A stretch of DNA of 47,413 bases from positions 1-47,413 of the forward strand of contig KQ964539.1 of the NCBI GenBank assembly GCA_001566745.1. The letters run 5' to 3'. The position numbers and the translations under genes were made by a program. Each line of letters starts with the position of its first letter. The first letter of the stretch is position 1. Source of the stretch: Conidiobolus coronatus NRRL 28638. Taxonomy: Eukaryota > Entomophthoromycota > Entomophthoromycetes > Entomophthorales > Conidiobolaceae. Shown one piece after another: positions 11,005-23,241 of the stretch. The notes beneath the pieces are model-generated. The model ran no database searches, had not been told where the DNA came from, and saw only the letters and a program-made list of their open reading frames with translations.

Positions 11005-14000
11005 TTAAATTGTTAATTTGCTCATAACTCCTAAAAATTGCTGATGAAGCATCTCTCCTCTGCGTTTATAAGTGCTCATTAAAGCTTGTTGGCTTAAGAA
11101 CTGCTGTCTTGGATGCTTAGACTGACTCTTCCATTTTTTAGGCGTATCAATCCAGTCAGTGAGGTTGATAACTCTAGGACATGCTATTGTTCTCTCGACG
11201 TCTTTGATGAGGTGCTGTGCAGTGATATTTAACTCATCAATAGAGTCTTTAACTTGAAGCCTATCTAGATAAGAGCGTTCTTGGCTTTGTAGCATAGTAG
11301 AAATCCATTCAGAGTCAAGATTAAGAACATGTGCCAAGTGACGAGCTTTTAATCTGGAATTCTCTTCTCTCAAATAAAGCAATCTCTTATTAAGTGTTTT
11401 AACTTGTACCAAATCTATTCCATCTAACGCGTCTAATAATTGTGGATCAACTGAATTTAGATTTTCTGATGTTGATGGTGTCATACCACTAATTGTACCT
11501 CTTCTACTGGGAGAGTCTAAATTTTAAAGTTAATATTAATTTTAAATAGCTATTATTTATACACTTACTCTGTGCTTGGATTTTTTCTTCTTTCAAGGTA
11601 AGATTTTCTTCCTCTAGAGTTGCAATATCTTGATATAACTTTTCAAGCGTACGCTCAAAGCTTTGTTCTTGCTCTTTTGCCTTAGTAAGCTGTATCTCTT
11701 GCTCTTTAGCTAGCTCTGCTTGTTGTTTATAATTTTCAGAGCGATGTTGTAAGTGCTCGACTTTAAGAAGTGCTTCTTGTAAACTAGTATCTTTAGTTTT
11801 AACATCCTTTACTAAACTAATAATCTCTTCATTTAATGATTCTAGTTTACGCTCCATAGCTTTATCCACAACAATTTCTTTTTGAAACTCTCTTGAACGA
11901 ATTACCCAAGGAGCTTCAGCAGTTGATAAATCGACCCAAGGAAGAGATTTAGGATCATCAAAAGATACTTTCTCATTAAGATTGGACAATAGAGAAATCA
12001 AATGATTCACTGTTCTAGTAGCGGAATCAAAAGGAGATACTTCGTTGAGATTTAGTTCTTGCTGAGAGCAGTTATTTGTAATATTTTGGATTGTATTAAA
12101 GAATATAGACTCTGATGCTTGCTGCTTTTCTTTTATGTATTCATCCAGTTTACTTTGCAGAATGACACTAAATTGAATAAAGCGTAAATATTCTTGATAA
12201 ATTGGTGTAAATAAACTTGAAATCTCTGGTTTTAAGCTTTTTTGCCCATCATTAACTGGATCTAGCTTCTTCAAAAACTTCTTTAGCTGAACACCAAATT
12301 GTGAGTTAAGATTAATTAAATTGGATAGCGGTTCAATAAAGTTGGCTGTAATCTGCTCCTTGTTATCTTCATCAATACTTAATTGATTACTTTCATCCTC
12401 GCTTTCAAGCTTCAGACCCTGTTTAGCTAATTTCAAATAAGTTTCGAAAACATCCAAACCGTGAACGATAATATTAAACATTAGATAAGGCTCCAAAGAC
12501 TTCACCCTGCTACTTTCAGCTAAGTGTGTCTGAGCCATATGCTCAAATGAAGCTGCAAGAGGTCTGAAATCGTTGATTAGTTGACTGGATTGGAATTGCT
12601 CTTTTTGAAGTACTTGGATTAAGTGATCAAGAGATTTTTCTTGACTTATTAGTTGACTATGATATTGCCCAATTTTACTGAATTCGGGCACAGTACAAGT
12701 AGAAAGATAAATAGTAAAAGACTTCATAACATTCGAAAATTTGACTAGTTCTAGTCGCATCAAATGGTCAGATGCAAGAATCGAAAGCATTGATTTAGGA
12801 TTAGCTTGATACTGCGATAAACTTTGGTTGACTAATTGAGTACCAATAAGGTCAGCCTTGAATCCCATTCTCTTGAATATCAACAAACAACTAATAGAGT
12901 CATTTTCCTTTTTGAAAAAAGATGATGGAAGATATGGCTGTACATAAGTCAAATGCTCAATTGCTTGATTAGCGTCGAATTTTCGAAGCTCTAGGTCAAT
13001 AGCTTTAGCTTGAGCCTTAGTTACACTATTTTGGAGATGCAAATTAAGGTTCATCATAGCTTGCGATTGAGAAGATAATGCTTCAGTGTGAGTTGCTTGA
13101 TCAGCTTGCTGTTCTCTTAAATGTTGAAGGTCAGTTTGCAATGTTGAAACCAAGTTTCTAAATTGAGATATAGTATTTTCATAGTCAGCAATTGACTCTT
13201 GTTGATTATCGAATCTTCTGACCAACTCTCTTATTTGAGAATCTTTAATATCAATTTCTTCTTGAAGTTGCTTAGCAGCTTCTAGATGAGTTTCTTCTAG
13301 TTCATCATTAAGCTCTTTTAAGGCTTCTAAATCTTCAATAACAACTTGCATTTCCTCAATCTTTTCTCCAAGATTCAAATTTTTATCAGTTAACTGTTCA
13401 ACTAGCTCTTCAGAAGCTAAAGCATCATCCAGTCTCTCTTTCAAAAGTTCAACTTGATTTTGACTTTGTTCTAATTGCTCTTTTACTTTATCATGGTGAT
13501 GACGTAAATCAGCAATAGCAAGCACTTCGCGTTCCAGTTCTTTAATTTTACGCTGAAGCTTAGTTTCAGTCTCTGTAGATATATCTCTTAATCTAACTAA
13601 AGCATCTTTTAATCTTTCATTTTGTTTTTCAAGCTCAGCAGAGTGCTGTGGTAAGGTTGATTGATCAGGTGAGCCAATAAAAGAAGCAGATGGGTTTTGA
13701 TAAACTTGAAGAGAAGTTGTGACTTCTGCTAAACGCTCTTTTAAAGCTTCAAGTTCGTGTGCTAAATTATCAGCCTTTTCCTCAGCCATTTCTTTATCAA
13801 GTGCTACCATTTCTAGAGTTTCGGAAACTTCTAAAGATTTAAGCTCCATATCTTCTTTTTCTCTTGTTATACTATTAATTGTTGATCTTGTTTCTCTCAA
13901 CTCTGCTTGCATCTCTGTCAATTTAGCAGTTAGTTTATTCTTCAAAGCTAAAAACTGCTCTGTTTCTGCACGAGACTGCTCAAATTGCTTCCATCTCTCT

Positions 14001-14789
14001 CTATCTTCAGATCTCTTTGCTTCTATAATCTTCAATTTAATTCTTAACTCTTCAAACTGTCGATATGGAATTGGTGGATGAAACTTATCAATTGGTGCTT
14101 TTGGTGCAAATTCAACCTGTTCTTGAGGAGAGGAAATCTCTTCAATAGTCTGGTTAGATTCTTCAGGTTCTTCAGTTATTGATTGAGTAGTTATTATTGA
14201 CGCACTTTCGTCAGCAGTCGTTTCAGCTAAAGGTTTTTCTATTTCAAGTGAAATATTACTTGATGGAGTAGCTAACAAAGATGTAGATCTGGAATGACCG
14301 GAGCCTCTACGTATACTTGCACTATCCTTGAAACTTGCAGAAGCAACTCGGCTATGTTTGTTAAGTGATGGAGAGCCGCTAATAGAGCCTGGTCTAGATC
14401 GAGTCCTGGATGCTAAACTCTGAAAAGTTAAATTAATTATAAAAATCTTTACTTGTGTAAAAATTAATTACTTGATTTATAGGAGGAGTTGGGTTTAGTA
14501 ATTTAACTTGAGAAGGTCTTACAAAAACACCATATTGCTCCTTGCACTCGAAATATGAAACGCCCTGTACACTACCATTGTTTTTTCCTTTAGGCTCATC
14601 AAGCTCAACACCAACCCATTTACCAGTACTGAAAGAGCCAGAACCAACAAATCTAATTGTTCCTGTAGTACCCTGAACTTCACATCTCATTCCAGGAGAC
14701 AATGGTGGTAATTTTGAAGGAGAAACTGTTCCACTTTCTGGACTCCTTTGAGCCCCGGGAATAACGGAGGACTGTGCTCTCCTATGCAT
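11005..14789 (-). CDS. DCTN1: Dynactin subunit 1 (p150Glued)
   Basis: Three exons: 14789-14472, 14419-11569 and 11516-11005; 1226 aa. p150Glued links cytoplasmic dynein to cargo and to microtubule plus ends. A CAP-Gly domain occupies about residues 32-97 and includes GTIRFVG, the signature loop GKNNG at 68-72 and GVFVRP, which bind EEY/F tails of tubulin and EB/CLIP proteins. A basic Ser/Arg linker (about 107-150) follows. A long coiled coil (about 230-545) contains stretches such as LEREVLAIADLRHHHDKVKE, typical of the dynein-binding CC1. After this comes the less regular helical dynactin domain (about 560-860, with the YLPSSFF motif), then a second coiled coil and a C-terminal helical tail. 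The order and length match animal and fungal p150Glued (fungal name NIP100/ropA). An alternative such as a CLIP protein is unlikely because of the central dynactin domain. Confidence 0.95.
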
Positions 14790-16320
14790 TAGTAATATCT
14801 ATAAAGTTGAACAATATATGAGTCGAATAGTTGAATATATTAATTAATTAAGAATGAATATTAGTTGCACTAAATTTTTAAAAATTTCAATTCAAGAGTG
14901 ATGATAAATATTATCTGAATAATAAAATTAATATGATGTATTGAATATTTTCTTTAACCAAATTAAGAAATAATAATATTCAAATATGTTAAAATTCAAA
15001 TAGCTACCGAATTTATCATATATTATAGCTATGCGTGTAATAATAGAATATGTAATGATGGCAGTAATACAGCAGCGCATTGGATTACTAAAGTTAGAAA
15101 ATATTTAATACTATTTATCACAAAATAAATTTCTCTATCAGTGAATAAATTTGAATATTCTACCCATTATCCTGAATGGGCTCATATATAATCTTCAGGT
15201 TTTATTTTGAGGGTATATTGAATAAATGATTAGATAAAATATTATAAAATTAATAAGCCTATATATTTAAACTATCTTTTTCTGGTAAAAATTTTACATT
15301 AAGAATATAATAATCTAACTAGATCACAAGCTTGCATTTTTTTTCATAAAAACAAAATCTTAAAATTATGCTATGCATTATTAAAGAGAGTGTAGGTTTA
15401 ACTAGCCACGTTTAACCATATTTAAACAGAAAATTTACCAAAGAGCATGCTATTATGATTATTTTTAATTTAAGAATTCTGAAAACTACCTGTAAATAGT
15501 TTTATTAGTTTAATGAGCTATCTTGCTCGAAATTACATAAAATATGTTTATATAAATTTAAACTTTAATGCTTAGTTGTAATAATAGCTAAATAGTGTGT
15601 TGAATGACTTTAGCTAATAAGATATTAAAAAATCTCAGCTCTGTCATTTTCTCACTTTTTTCAACTTGATGCATCTTTAATAGCTAATCAAATTTTGTCA
15701 ATCATATAACACAATATAATTAAAAAAATGCGCATGCTATTTCTACAAAATAGCTTTTCCACATACAAAGCATCTTCAAGTTGTAAAATACGCCTATCAA
15801 GGTATACTAGCAAATATAGGCCATTAATTCATTAATACTATCTAAAGTGATATATTTTGAATTTAAATATATTTGAAGCTATTAATATCAAGCAAAGCAA
15901 TGTACTTAATTAATTCGCCACTAAATAAGAATACTATAATAAATGCTTAGATTTGTTTTCTAGTAAATTTGTGTTAATTTTGCTATTCTAAAAATTTAAA
16001 ATTTTCTTATATTATATAGACGTAATAGTGTTCAAATTAATATTAGATTTATCATAATAACTATATAATATACATTATTATGAAACTTTAGCATTGTAAA
16101 TTTAGAAGCTATAATTTTAATATTAAATTGACTGAATTATTCAATAACCTTGTCCTAATTCATTTGCCAATAAAAAGCTAACTTTAATTAATTGAATATT
16201 AGTCATGGGACTGATCATTCTTAATTTATTTTCCAAATATACGATTTTCAATTTCTTATTCTTTTTCTTGATTTTAAAAAATAAAAATAATCACAAATTA
16301 ACTTCCAGCTCAGCTAAGCT
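14790..16320. other. Divergent intergenic region between dynactin and USP genes
   Basis: Both neighbours are transcribed away from this stretch, so it must contain both promoters. It is AT-rich with no credible coding frame. I found no tRNA-like cloverleaf, no tandem repeat and no clear transposon ends. A loose inverted match around 15150-15220 is too short to call. Confidence 0.55.
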
Positions 16321-18289
16321 ATGTCTCTATTAAAATGGATTGGAATGGTACTAAACTTATATATACTCTTTATTAATTAATAATGCTTGTTTTAGTCCCA
16401 GCCTGGCAAGTCTGCTCCTGCTGAAGGCATGCCTAGTGGAGACGACCGCTATTTTGGTTTAGAAAATGTAATGATTTATATATTTATTTAATTATTTTTA
16501 CTAACTTTGTTTTTTAGTTTGGTAACACATGGTAAAATAACTAACAACTTAATTTACTTCAGCATATTAAATTCTTAATTCTATAGCTATTGCAATTCAG
16601 TTCTCCAAGCTCTTTATTTTTGCAAACCTTTTCGAAAATGCGTAGCTAATTTTCCTATCCCTTCTGGACCCTCACCACCCACTACACCTACACTTTCAAG
16701 TCTTGATGGAAGTACAATAAATCTACCTAGTAACGCAACTAGCTCAACCCTTCAAGAACCTCCCAAACCTAAACGACGCTCTGCTCCAAGTTTGAGTCTC
16801 ACTTCAAAGAATGTTCCCCCACAGGCTCAATTACCAACACCAGTTGCTGATGACCCACCAATTCATACAGTTTTAAAAGTTGAAGAAAATTTGTTTACTT
16901 CTTTAAAGGATTTATTTTGGAAAATAGAAAAACAAAAGAAAAGAACTGGCGCAATGGCTCCAACACAGTTTGTCAACACTGTTAAAAGAGAAAATGAAAT
17001 TTTTCGCAGTACTATGCATCAAGATGCTCATGAATTTTTGAATTTTTTGCTTAACAAAATAGCTGAAGATGTAATAGACTTAAAAAAGTTAGATTTATCT
17101 AAAATTCGATCAGAGTCTGGAGATTCAACTCCAACTCCTTCAAACGAAAAAGAAAACGGAAGCTGCGAAGAAAATAGCATTGACTCAAATACATCTTGGG
17201 TACAAGATTTGTTTGAAGGGGTCTTAGTCAATGAAACAAGATGCTTAACTTGCGAAACAGTAATTTGTTTAATTTTAATTTGTACTCGACTAATCCATAG
17301 ATATTTAGGTTACTTGTAAAGAAGAAAGTTTTTTGGACTTGTCCATTGATATCGAGCAAAACTCATCTGTAACAAGCTGCTTAAGACAGTTTTCAGCAAG
17401 TGAAATGTTGAGACAAAAAAACAAATACTTTTGTGATGTATGCAACGGATTACAAGAAGCTGAAAAAAGAATGAAAGTTAAAAAAATACCCAATATTTTA
17501 GCCTTACACCTTAAAAGATTCAAATATCAAGAACAATTACAAAAATTCACCAAATTGAGTTATAGAGTTGTATTTCCATTAACTTTGAGACTATTTAATA
17601 CTGTAAGTATTTATTTTTATAGATTAATGTTTGAAGTTAACATATATATTTAGACTCACGATTCTCAAGATACAGACAGATTATACAAGCTATTTGCTTT
17701 TGTTGTTCATATTGGAAGGTATTTATTTTAAAACTATATATTTAATATATATTAAAACTATTTTAGCGGCCCTAACCATGGACATTATGTAGCGGTTGTG
17801 AAAAGTGGAGACCACTGGCTGTTATTTGATGATGACATCGTCGAAATGCTTGATGAAGAGGATATTCCTAAATACTTTGGAGACTTACCTGGAGTTGGTT
17901 CTGGGTATGTTCTATTCTACGAAGCTGCTGATCTAAACCCTCAAGCAGATGATAGTCACATGAATATGACAATACCTATCAACACAACATCACTGCCTCT
18001 TTCAAATCAGTCCAGCTTCTCACTCTCTTCAAATCCCTCCATCATCAACGAAGAAACTGATCTTCGCAAAATTGCACCACCTTCTTTTGCATTGAACAAT
18101 CGTATTGCATCTTCTCCTAATTTGGGCACAGGCCCATCAGGCTGGTTTTCCTCATCTTCAAGAAAAGCTAACAAAGATAAAGTTATCGAAAAAGGAATAC
18201 CAAAGCACGACTTTTATCGTACACCAGATCCTAAAAAAGAAAACTTCAATATACCTACTCCAGCTATGTCTATGGCTACCTGGAGATAG
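16321..18289 (+). CDS. Ubiquitin carboxyl-terminal hydrolase, USP12/USP46 family (CreB/Ubp9-like)
   Basis: Seven exons: 16321-16347, 16396-16467, 16518-16531, 16587-17259, 17309-17602, 17654-17718, 17767-18289; 555 aa. A cysteine protease that removes ubiquitin; relatives work with WD-repeat activators (WDR48/WDR20 in animals, CreC in Aspergillus). The Cys box is [20 protein letters not shown] with catalytic Cys38. The His box is [11 protein letters not shown] with His388, followed by WLLFDDD carrying the acidic residue. Two zinc pairs are present, Cys257/Cys260 and Cys304/Cys307. The block [19 protein letters not shown] and [10 protein letters not shown] are near-identical to the animal enzymes. 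A Ser/Pro/Thr-rich insertion sits at about 60-110, and the C-terminal 120 residues are a disordered tail absent from animal USP12. The start ATG gives a nine-residue first exon and is the least certain part. Confidence 0.93.
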
Positions 18290-19246
18290 TTTTATCATTT
18301 TGCGCTTTTTATAACTATACCAATAAATTAATTTAATGTTTGAATTCCATAATCAAAATTATTGTAAATGTATTTTTTTAATAGTATGAATATCTTATTA
18401 GCGCAGCTTAATTATGGATATTGCTGTAAATATAAGCATTGTACTGATGCTCAGTAATTGAATTATATTAAATGCTTGCAAAATTGAAAACTTAATACTG
18501 ACCAACTTTTTATTAAAACTTTTGCAACTAAGACTAGTCAAGAATTAAATTTCACTTGAAATTAATATGTATAGTGATATTTTAAATAAAAATAATTTCC
18601 ATACAGCTGATTGCTAATTTAACAAAGAAATACATATGTTTTTAATTTCGCGTAGCTAAGAAAATACCAAAGATATAAAAGTTAATTTTCACAATATTAG
18701 AGCATATCTACAATAAAAACTCTTTAAAATATTTTTAAATGTAATCATATACTCAGCTTTTACAATTTATAAAAGTTATTATAGCATATGGCCCAATACA
18801 ATCAACTATTCAAGCATATTAAATTAATAGACGTAATAAGGTAAAATATAAGCAATAGTTGTTTGAAACAGTCAAAAAATGAGTGTAAAATAATTTTTAT
18901 GGTGTAATTAATTATGACGAAGTTCAAAAATGAGCTTGTACGTTTAAAACAATTTCACGGTTTTGCTTGAAAAATTATATATAAATTTTGAAATATAAGG
19001 GATCGATACAAAATAAAATTCTTATTAACCAAGTAAATAAGCTATATATTTTTAAAGTACTCTTTATCTGCTTTAATATATCCTCATTCTATTTATTACC
19101 TGGTCGCTTCAAATTTGTTGCATAAAATAACTAGATAATATTGAATAACTCTATATAATGTGTAAAAATAATATTTGGAGAATGCTTAAGTTTGAAAAAT
19201 TAATATTAAACGAATAGTGAGTTTATTGTTAGAAGGATATACAAGC
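18290..19246. other. Convergent intergenic region between USP and SEC31
   Basis: Two genes end into this stretch. AT-rich, no open frame of interest, no repeat or RNA gene recognised. Confidence 0.6.
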
Positions 19247-22200
19247 TTAAGGAGTAGATTTTAAGATGTTAATCAAAAACTTGATTCCTGAAGTCCAAGG
19301 TCCGACTTTATCGTAATGATCTGTAGCGAGCTTGGAGTGGAGTGAAAGTGCAGTTTGGTAGTCTTTAGCCTCAATACTCTTAGAAATATGAGTTAAAGGT
19401 TCAACTAGAGCAGGGTTCAATGATTTGGTAGACATGATTTGGAAGAGTGAGCTCAAAGACTTTTCAACTGAGGCAACTTGTTTTTGTACAGCAGGAGGCA
19501 AAGGTGCTTTTTTAACATGCAATAGCTTTCCATTTAAGATATCATAAATGGGCTTATTATTTGGTGGGATTTGACTTGGATCAACTGTAGCTGGCTTAGG
19601 TCTAGGAGGAGCAGCAACTGGTGCAGGAGCAGGTTGTTGAGCAGGGTTAGGGGGTGAAAATACTGGTCTACCAGGAGGAGGTTGGTGGAATTGTTGAGGT
19701 CCGGGTCCAGAAGGAGGGGGGGCGAAACCTTGAGGAGGTCTTTGAGCTCCAGTAGGAGGTGGAGCAAAGCCTTGTGGAGGTTGGTGGGCTTGTTGTGGAG
19801 GTCTTTGAGCATGTTGGTTAGGAGGTTGGAATCCTGAAGGAGGACCTTGAGGAGGAGGAGGTAGATTTGGTCTTGTTACTGGCTGAGGTGGGTGGATAGG
19901 TTGTTGAGTAGCTGATCCGGGACGGGGAGCTTCGTTCTTGCGAGCATACATAGGTGTGGGTGCATGAGCGGCATTGGGAGGTGGTGGGGGAGCTACATTA
20001 GCTTGACCATATCCGTATTGAGCTTGAGGAGAAAGTGGTTGCATAGGGGGTTGACTTGCGTTTGCAAAAGGTGATAATATAGCTTGAGGCTTGGGAGTGG
20101 AGCCTGATGAAGATGTTGGAGGTTTAGTAGCCTTCTTGAAAGCATCAGTGGGAGGATCATTCCAAGAACCGCCATCTTTAGTACTGTAAATATGAGATTG
20201 AGGAAGATTGGAGCTATCTTGCATTCCTGGGAAAGTTGGGATAGATGGGACGCTTGGTTGGGCATAATTGTTATAAGTATTGTAAGCGCTGTTATAATCT
20301 GGCATGGGAACTGATGGAGTAGATTGATACTGGTAACCTTGGTTAGCATAGGTATTTTGCTCTGCAGTTTGTCCATAGTAGCTTTGAGTATTAGTTTGGT
20401 TATAGTAGCCAGTTTGGTCGTAAGTTGCTGGAGCTGCGGGTTGAGTATATGCGCTTTGCTGGGCAACGGGAGCTTGACGGTGAGTTTGAGTCTGAGCTTG
20501 AGCTTGAGCTTGAGGTTGGGCTTGAGTCTGGCTTTGGCTTTGAACAACTTCTCCTGGGAATGTAATTTGAGATTCAGTGAATGGGAAATAAGGAACTTGA
20601 TCAACAGCTGAATTCAATCCAAGATAATATAATTGGTATTTCAAAATAGCAATTTGATCATATGAAGATGAGTCTAACTTTTGATAAGTGGCAGGGATTC
20701 TGCTTAAAATTTGAGAAGCTTGCTGAGTACATCCTTGAGAGGTTAAATATTTAGCATATTCAAAGTATACATCATATAAAGCCTTCAAGCTATTATCAAT
20801 AACTTGAGAGTTAGGATCTTCGCTGTAGCTTTGAGTATCAAAGGATGGGTGAACAAAGTTGATAGCTCTTAAGAATACAGTTAATTGCTCAACTAAATCT
20901 TGGAGAACTTCAAAGTTCTTGAAAGTTGTATGTGAATCTTGTGCTTCACCATCGCGATTCTTTTGTTGTTTAATAAACAAAGGAATGGCTTGATGAATCT
21001 TTCCAGATGCTAAAAAGCAAAGTAAAGCATTTTGACTGGAAACGATATCATCTCCATTCTTTAAAAGCCTTTGACCTAATAATGAGCAGTATTTTTCAAA
21101 GTCTTCTCCTGAAGAATAATTGCAAATCATCATTAAAACAATCTCCCATTCTGAAAGATCAGCATTGTGAACAACATCAGTGAGATCTTTAGTATTGATT
21201 CCGTTAAGTAATCTAAAGTATGAACCTTCGTCTTTACGAATTTCGAAAATTTCAGATTGTACTTTCAATAAAAGCTCTGGACCGCCAGCAGCAGCAACAA
21301 TCAATGCATCAGCATATAATTTCTCCTTCATACATACGGAAACAGCACCAGAAAAGTCTCCAATAATAATATGCTTTACAAGAGTACCCTTGTATCCATC
21401 CTCAGAAGCACCAATTGAGAAAGGTGAATCTTGAACCTTTGGAAGTTGAACGGTAGAGTCTTGAGATTCGCTGACATCGGCTGTAGGAATTGGCTTACTG
21501 AAAAAGTCTTCTGCTTCATTTTGGTTACCTCCTTCGAAAAGATTGGAAACTTGATCTTCAGCGGGCTGGGCCTCTTCAGAAGTTTCTTGATCATCTTGAG
21601 CTTTCTCAGCCTCAGCTTCTTGAGACTCTGGCTCAGCAGATTCAGCTGGAGCTTCAGACTTAATACCTTTCTTTTCTTTTAACAAGTCAACCAACTTGGT
21701 GCGGAAATCATCTTGAAGCATCATTTGTAAAATAGACCAAATAAACTTGTCTTCATCATTCTTAGATGAAGAAATGTTATCTTCAGTGATTTGTTGGAAA
21801 TCATCATTGTTGATAGATTCTTCTAATTTAGAGGCTCTATTAATTAATTCTTGATCAGTAGAAATGACATTTATGGAAACTTGCTTGGGCTTGGAAGGTG
21901 CTGAGCGATTGAATCTAACCAATTTATTACCGAATCCAAAAGTGGCACCAACAGGGCGTCTATACCATTTAGGAGGTTGCTTCAATGAAGATGGTTGATG
22001 ATGAACAACTGGAGGAGCAAAGGGATCGTTTACAGCTGGGTCAGCTGGTGCTGGTTCGGATTCATAGTTTGATTGTAAAGAATAGATAGAAACTCTTCCG
22101 TCAAATGAAGCAGTGCTTAAAAGATTAGGATTTCTAGGAGACCATTGTACATCAAAAGTCCAGTTATTGTTTTGTGGGAATTCACTAACCATTTCTCCAG

Positions 22201-23241
22201 TTTTTGGATTCCAGCAAATAGTGCGGTTATCTTTACCACAACTTAACAAGAGTTCAGAGTCCATTCCACACCATGAAAGAGATAATATACCCTTAGAATG
22301 GCCAGATAAGATCTTAGAAGGAGCATGTGCTTGTTGTAAATCCCAGAGCATAATAACTGGGTTGTTATCGTCTTCTGAAGCGGTTACCAATTGAGTAGCT
22401 ACCTCAGGATTCCAGGCTACAGCAGTAATTCCTCTTCTTCCACTACCACCCATGGCATTTAAAGCAGGTTGGTAGCTTAAGCTTGTGACTTCTCTTTTAC
22501 TTCTAAGATCCCAAACAACAGTGTTGCCTGAAGTAGAAGAAGTTGCTAAGATATGAGCGACTTGATTATTCCATGATAAACTTGTGATATCTTCTAATTT
22601 ATTTGACTTAGGTCCTGGAGCGTATGGCTGTGTAAGATTGTCCAAATTCCAAACAAAAATCTAAATTGATGGGTTTAAAACTAAATCTCAAGAAATAAAA
22701 TTAAAAATACCTCTCCATTTCCAGCACCAGATGCTAAAAGATTTGATTGTAAAGAGTTAAATTGAAGCCCTTGAACTGAACCAGTATGGCGGTTTTGGAG
22801 AGAGATGAGGCTATCCTCAGCACTAAAATAATTAGAATAAAATAAAAAAGTAAAAAATATAATTACCCTTGAATAATTTTTTCAGGATTCCATAAGCCGA
22901 GCTCACCATTTTCCATACCACCGGCTAAAACACCTAAGTTATGAGATCCGACTGGTGCAGACCAAGCAAGACGATTGAATCTAAATAAGAAAATTGATGA
23001 ATATAGTGATCACTTTGAATAAATGTCTGAATCACCTTGCATTAGCTTCTACTTTTCCAGCTGGGGTAATGTTTTCTCCAGTTTGATTAGAATCTCTGAA
23101 ATCGAATTCGAAAATTTCCAATTCTGTTGTGCTAGAAAAAGATGCATCAAGAGCACCGGCAACAGTACCAGTAGCTAATAAAGAGCGAGATTGGGAAGGA
23201 CACCAAGTAACAGTTGATGTACGTGGTATACTTTTTAACAT
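19247..23241 (-). CDS. SEC31: COPII coat outer-layer protein Sec31
   Basis: Four exons: 23241-23036, 22980-22867, 22822-22711 and 22660-19247; 1281 aa. Sec31 with Sec13 forms the outer cage of COPII vesicles that carry cargo from the ER, and it stimulates the Sar1 GTPase through Sec23. A WD40 propeller covers about residues 1-335 (RFNRLAWSAP, VWDLRSKREVTSL, LSWCGMDSELLLSCGKDNRT). The basic stretch PPKWYRRPVGATFGFGNKLV typical of Sec31 follows. The alpha-solenoid spans roughly 560-850 (VKHIIIGDFSGAVSVCM and onward). Next come a Gln/Ala/Tyr-rich low-complexity stretch and a long Pro/Gln-rich region (about 950-1170, with PPPP and NLPPPPQGPP motifs) that in other Sec31 proteins binds Sec23/Sar1. 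The C-terminal helical domain (about 1185-1281) is present. Length and order are those of the family. Confidence 0.96.
20470..20545 (-). repeat. Gln/Ala/Thr low-complexity repeat in SEC31
   Basis: The plus strand reads repeated GAGCTTGAGCTTGAG and TTGGCTTTGG words, encoding an alternating Gln-Ala/Gln-Ser/Gln-Thr tract (QAQAQAQTQT-like). It is a slippage-prone coding microsatellite just upstream of the Tyr/Asn/Gln-rich part of the linker. Not functionally informative beyond marking disorder. Confidence 0.6.

Noticed and set aside
20324-20611. Open frames antisense to SEC31
   Set aside because: They are periodic shadows of the Gln/Ala/Pro-rich coding strand, with Leu/Ser runs and no independent evidence.
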